A DNA stretch of 64,000 nucleotides from Pisaster brevispinus. Taxonomy: Eukaryota > Echinodermata > Asteroidea > Forcipulatida > Asteriidae. The notes beneath the pieces were generated by a model. The model was not told where the DNA came from. It worked only from the letters and a program-made list of their open reading frames with translations, and searched no databases. The translations under genes were made by a program, and so were the position numbers. Below are positions 56,901-62,900 of the stretch, piece by piece. The stretch covers positions 6,626,541-6,690,540 of the forward strand of contig JAMKCF010000022.1 in assembly GCA_023634235.1 (NCBI GenBank), in the 5' to 3' direction. Each line of letters begins with the position of its first letter. The stretch's first letter is position 1.

Positions 56901-59900
56901 ACTTAAAGCGGGTGCTGTCGCCATGATCAAAGCAGGCCTGTAGCTGTACGTGGAGTTATAAACTCTCACCTGTTACTGCAGGCAGGCGCCCTCCCTCAGT
57001 CATGTCAGTATCATATCAGTGGAAGGCACACATGCATGTGCAGTAACTGGGTGAGAGTTCATAATCCCATGTGCACGTACATGTACAGCCATCAGGCCTG
57101 CTTTGATCATGACGACAGCACCCTTTTTAATGCTTGTAGACCAAAAGTTTAATGTGTCATTGTCTAATATTAGTGAATGACATCGTGGGTCTTACGCTCT
57201 GTTTTTTTTTTTTCAACTTCAGCAAAAGCTTTCTGTACAAGATCTCTACCAATAGCTACATTTTCAGGAAGTCTTCGCCGAGAGGACGAAAGAAAAGTAG
57301 GTTATTTCACATATTTTATGTTTTCTGTACCGTTTAAGTACCTAAATACATGTGGGCTGTCATCAAATCTTCCCATGTTGTTTTGTATTCATCGTTACAT
57401 TCGTCCCACACTTCTGGTTTGAAAACTCATCCTAAAGAGCACCCTCTGTTATTTGTAAAGTAATAAATCACAAGGGAAACCGACTTGGTAAATTTAGATA
57501 AATTTGGAAAATATGACTCGAAAGGGATTTTGAACCTGCCCCCTTGTCTTCTTGAGGGGGTAGGGGTAGCAAACGCTCCCCTTGGCCACCCAAAGCACAG
57601 CCACTGTTTGGACAAGATTTTCCATGATCCTAACAAAATGATGGTTGAATTCTCTTTCTTGCTCAGGGATGTGATTTCTCCGTTTTTAACCGGAATTCCG
57701 GGTTTTTTGCCCTAAAAAAAAAGAAATTCCGGTTTTTTTTTTGCCCCCCCCCCCCCCAAAAAAAGGATTTTTTTTTTGTTTTTTTTCTAAAGATCAAATT
57801 CATACAAAAATGAAGATAAAACCATATAATAACGCCCAGATTGCAGAGTAGGGCTTTTAAAACCAAAGATAAATGTTAATATTGGGCTTCATGCTCGCAA
57901 GTTTTCGAGCTCGCATGCTTTCGCTCTTTGCGCTCAGAGTTCAGGTTTTTTTCTCAACAGCCTATCACATCCCTGCTTGCTGAATTTCCTCTTCAACTGG
58001 AAACTTACTTAATTTGCTTCTTAATGCTTAACCCGCTCCTTGTTTTATTAGTGTTGTTTCTGCCATTTTTCATTTCTTTTTTCACTTTTACATCTGAATA
58101 ATGCATTAGAAAACAAATAACATTTCAACTAAAACTCCATAAAACCTGCTTCATACAAAAATGTGTGATGTAATAGTGGACATTCTAGATTGAAACCTGA
58201 CATTGGTGAATTGAATTGAATTGAATTGAATGGTGTTTTTTATCCTTAACAATCCTGTATACGTTTAATACTTGATGATGAAGGGAGTTAAACTAATTCT
58301 TTCTGATTTTTCTTTTCTTTTCCAGAGTGTTGTAATATGAACACAAAATACCATGGTGATTCTAAAAATAACACAGGGTCCTCATCTGCATTACAAGGCT
58401 CAAGAGACGAGAGACAATTTTCTCAACACCCTGTCGCTAGGAGACAATGTGCCAAAAAGTCCACTGCACAACTCGTCAGGAACTTCCAGCCCAATAAGTC
58501 GAACCATTCAAACTCTGGCTGGGATGACGAGGTAATGCCTGGGAAGCGGAAGAGGGAATTCAGCAATACCTATCACTCCCATTCCGGAAGATTCGGAGCT
58601 GCATATGATATCAATAGAGATCAAGCACTTGCCAACAGCGAGGACAGGCCATGGTCCAGGGAAAGAAACTATAAGCATAACAACTCATTAAACCACATTG
58701 AACAGTACCATGAGGAATCCAGGTCCCAAAGAAACAACTACCGTGATTGTCCCTCTTATCAAGACCATCGAGATCGCGACAAGAGGCATGATGGTCGGAG
58801 ACACAGTGAGGAAAGGGATAGAACTTACCAGTCTACAAGATCTTATCAGTATGATGATTCTGAACATTCCCACTCAGATAATAGTGGTAGATCTGGGAGA
58901 CATACAAAACGTGAGTGCTTCAACAGAGAACGAAGTCAAGAACGGGTTCCTCTTTGGAGAGATGGAACACTCAGTAACCGTGGAAAATCACGATATGGCA
59001 GACATGGTGACGATGTCAGTGCAAAGCCTGCAACAAGGTCAAGCGATTCCAGTCCCGCCGGTAAAACTAAAAGCTCTTCAAGAGATTCCAATCCCGAAGC
59101 TAGGTATAAGAGCAGTACAAGCAATTCCAAAACACAAGTTCAACCGTCATTCAGGAAAGCAAAAGATAGAGACAGAGATTGTGGAAACCAAGGAGATCCC
59201 ACTTCTGCAACTAAAACCGGTCAAAGTCACAAAGGACCTGATTCAAAGTTGGCAAATTCAACTAGTGATAGTATAAAGGAAAAGAAAAGTTTAACTCCAG
59301 AACCTTCAGATGTACAGAATCCAAGCACTCCTTCAGTAACTGGTGCAGTTTCTAAAACTTCCACTTCAAATGCACCGTCTGGACCAGAAGGAGACAGAAG
59401 CTCTGAAACCATTGCCGAAACAAATGGTATAAATTCACCTATTTCCTCACATTCAACAGAAGAGAACAACATCCCAAGTGCAAGTAAGGAGACACAGCAT
59501 GAACTGGAACATGTCTCCAAGTCACATGGTATTGAAGAGTCTTCTGACCCACTAGTTAAGGGACAAGATTCATTTGCAAATGGAGCCTCTAATTTGCAGC
59601 TGGAAAGTATAAATGTATCCAGTCACAAGGCGAGCGATGAGGAGCAAGTAAAACTATCTAAAGTCGCAAGCAAAGGTGACACAGTTAGTTCTGATCAATG
59701 TTTTCTTGAAAAGGCTAACCTTAACACATTGCCTTCAGTAACAGAGTCCTCGCATATCACCTCAGCAAATTCTGAAGACAGTTTTAAAGATGTGAGTCTC
59801 CATGCAGTGGTTCCAGGAGAAAGGAAAACAAAGTTGAAGGGTCCCTCGCTCATCCAGGAAAATGATAAGACTGTTGATCTGTTGGATCTTGAGACACCAG

Positions 59901-62900
59901 ATGAATGTAAATCTTCACCAGCAAGGCCCGACTCATCAGCAAGAGAAACAACAATTGAGGAAGTTGACAAAAACCAGACTGTTGATATACCTGTACTGAC
60001 TAGACCCCAACTCCAGGAAGTGCCATCCCCTCCGATCAAAGTGGATCCTAGCGAAGGCTCAAAGAGCTCTTTCAGACTAAAGCTCAAGTCCATTGTAGAT
60101 AAAGTGTTTCCAAAATCAAATGCTTCAATTGTTACCAAAGATGAAAGTAACCTCCTGGCCAAAAGCCTGCCAGCTTCTCCAAAAACCTCAGGTGAAGACA
60201 TTGAAGTGGAGTCAAAGCATCAGAAATGCAAAAACTCAATAATAGGTCTTCAGATAAAGAACAATGAAGTTACTACAGAGCCATGTGATACTGCTGGTAT
60301 TCCTTCTGGACATGATCAGTTGAAGGAGCCGTCAGCTGTTGTACGGTACATATCATCTGTAAAGGGTGTCTCAGTCTTGCCTGTATGCGAGAGTTCCATG
60401 GGGAAGATAAATTATGCTGATTCAGCAGTAAGCTCAGAGTTTTCTATCCAAGGAAAAGATTATGTTGACAAACCTAATGAACTAAAAATGGAGGGAATCA
60501 AGGAGACAGATAGGAGACCTGTTGAGGTAGCAACTAATAAACTAGCAGATACTACTGGTAAGGAAGATTCTGGATTGTGCACTCAATTATCTGGAAGCCT
60601 TTCAACTAACTTGAGCCTGGACAAAGATTGTAAACAAGCTGCACAAACCAATTCACTGCCCACCTTAAGAGAATGTCTTGATGACAGGACTAAAATCACG
60701 GACGGCAGCTTTGATCAATCAAACTCTGAACAAGTTAGTAGTCTTAAGCCTCTTGATCCAGCAAAAGCAAGCCAGGAGCCCTCTGCGATGGAAACAAACC
60801 TTAAAGATTCACGAGTGAGAGAATCTCCCTTGCCATCTGACGTCCAGGCAATGGAAGTTGATCCACTTCCACTTGAAGAGTGTGGAGTATCATCGGGGAC
60901 AACAACACATACAAACGTAATGCATATTATGAGTTTTCTAGAGCAACTTGTACGTTTTACAAATATTGGATGCTTATGAGTGCATTGTCGCAGAATATTT
61001 TCGCAAGGTGAAATTTGAACTATTCCGTTTCACTAGGCAAAGATTTCACCGAGTGGTTATATTCAGTGACAGTGCACAAACAAATGTGTTCAATATTTGG
61101 TTTATGCTACGATAATGCCCGAGGTACTTGTCATTCGCGGGTAGGAATGGCCCGAAGGCCATTAGTATCCCACAAATGATGCCTACGCCGAGGGCATTAT
61201 GCCACATATCCTACACCTGTGACATCATGCTGTTGTTCCAGCGTTCCGTTATTTTTCGCATGAAGCGATATTGTTTACTATGTAGCCATTGCGCCATTCG
61301 TGCAAAATATTGGAGCGATGGAACAATAGCATGACCTCACAGGTTGAGGTTAAATAAACCTACACATAGATCCTTGTCATTTGAAATTTGTTCACAATAA
61401 AGACAAAATAGACACAGAATCTCGGCCTTCCCACACTCTTAAAATTCTATAAAAAGAAAATTTTAAAAATATCCTTCTTAACGTCTTGGACAATTCCATG
61501 TAGACACCAACCTTGTCCTCCATGATACAATTATGCCTTGTGTGGACAACTGGGCTTGGAACAATTTTGTTTCAAAATGGAGATGCGAAGCATTTGATAA
61601 TTATCCTTATCGGACTCCAATATTAAATTGTTGAGCATCGCGGCGGTAAATACATTGCAAAAAAATGGATGACACATGACGTGTGTTTCACCAAAGGACA
61701 AGGATCTCTGTGTGTGTTATATATTATGTACTGAATAGTAAGAAAGAATCCAGAACAATAATCAAAGCAATTTTTTGACTTGTTATGATGACATTTGTCA
61801 TTGATACATGTGCATCACCAGAAATATCTACATTTATTTGGATTCTGAAAAATGAACCTCATAATCTATGATTTACCAAAAGTCCAATGGTCTAGATTCA
61901 CAGATTGTTCTGGGCATGTTATTACTTTTAAAAGAATACTACACTAAAATAGTGTTATTATAGATTTTTCCGGTCAATTTTCAATTAATTAAATTTCATA
62001 AAAGCCCATTCAGTTTACACATTTTTTCCTTACATGATCAAACCAGGGTTTCCTATTAGCTACCATACTACTGCACATAATTACACATGGTTTGGCTCCA
62101 CTTATTCAGGTTTGTTTTAGTCATTCAATCTCATTTATAGGCATACAACATTATGTGAAAGCTCCATTAAAGAAAGAGGCTCAAATGAAACTTCCTTTTT
62201 GTCCGACAGCTCACACCTGTTATCTCCATGTAGTTTACACATGGTTTTCAAACAGTGGACATAATTGGATCATGTACAAGCCAGTAGGGCTGCTGACTGG
62301 CCCAGGCTGATTAACTGCTCATCTATTAAGTTTAATGACCCAAGTATTTCAATGCAAGCACACCTAATGAGTGAAAAAGAAGAATAGTTTCAGAGTTTTT
62401 GTGGACAAAACTCAGAAATTCTAATGGAGCTTTCCCGTAATGGCCTACAACTTCACCATTCTTCAATTGAATTTCGACTGCCTTTTTACGAATGATGAAA
62501 TTGATTGGTTGACCAGCTGCTGGTTTAGTGAAATAGAAAGATCTTTACAACCTAATGAATATTAGTGATCCTATCTGACCAGTGGATTCAAACAAAATTG
62601 AATGAGCCAGGTGTTAAATTTAATGAGTTTTTGTTGAAATTGAGACGAAAAACCTATATTACAAAATGTACTTGTTAGGTTTGATGTGATTATTTAGTCT
62701 GACGTCTTTCCCTTAAAAGTAACACACTCACAAATTTTGGATATGTTTAAATACGTTTTGGTTTGAACCTTGCTTTGTTTTAATTTAGGATCTACAGTCA
62801 AGGGAAAACTCCATTGCAAAGCTACAAGGGGAGAAGGAGTCGGACTCTCAGAAGGATATCCGAGAAAAAATTACCGCCGGCTCAGTTTTAAATCTTGTGA

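Noticed and set aside
58698..59276. 192-codon frame overlapping gene 2 exon 7
   Set aside because: It is a shadow of the long exon 7 frame in another phase, caused by A/G-rich codons.
59695..60201. 168-codon minus-strand frame within exon 7
   Set aside because: It is antisense shadow of the Ser/Glu-rich coding sequence, without promoter or splice support.
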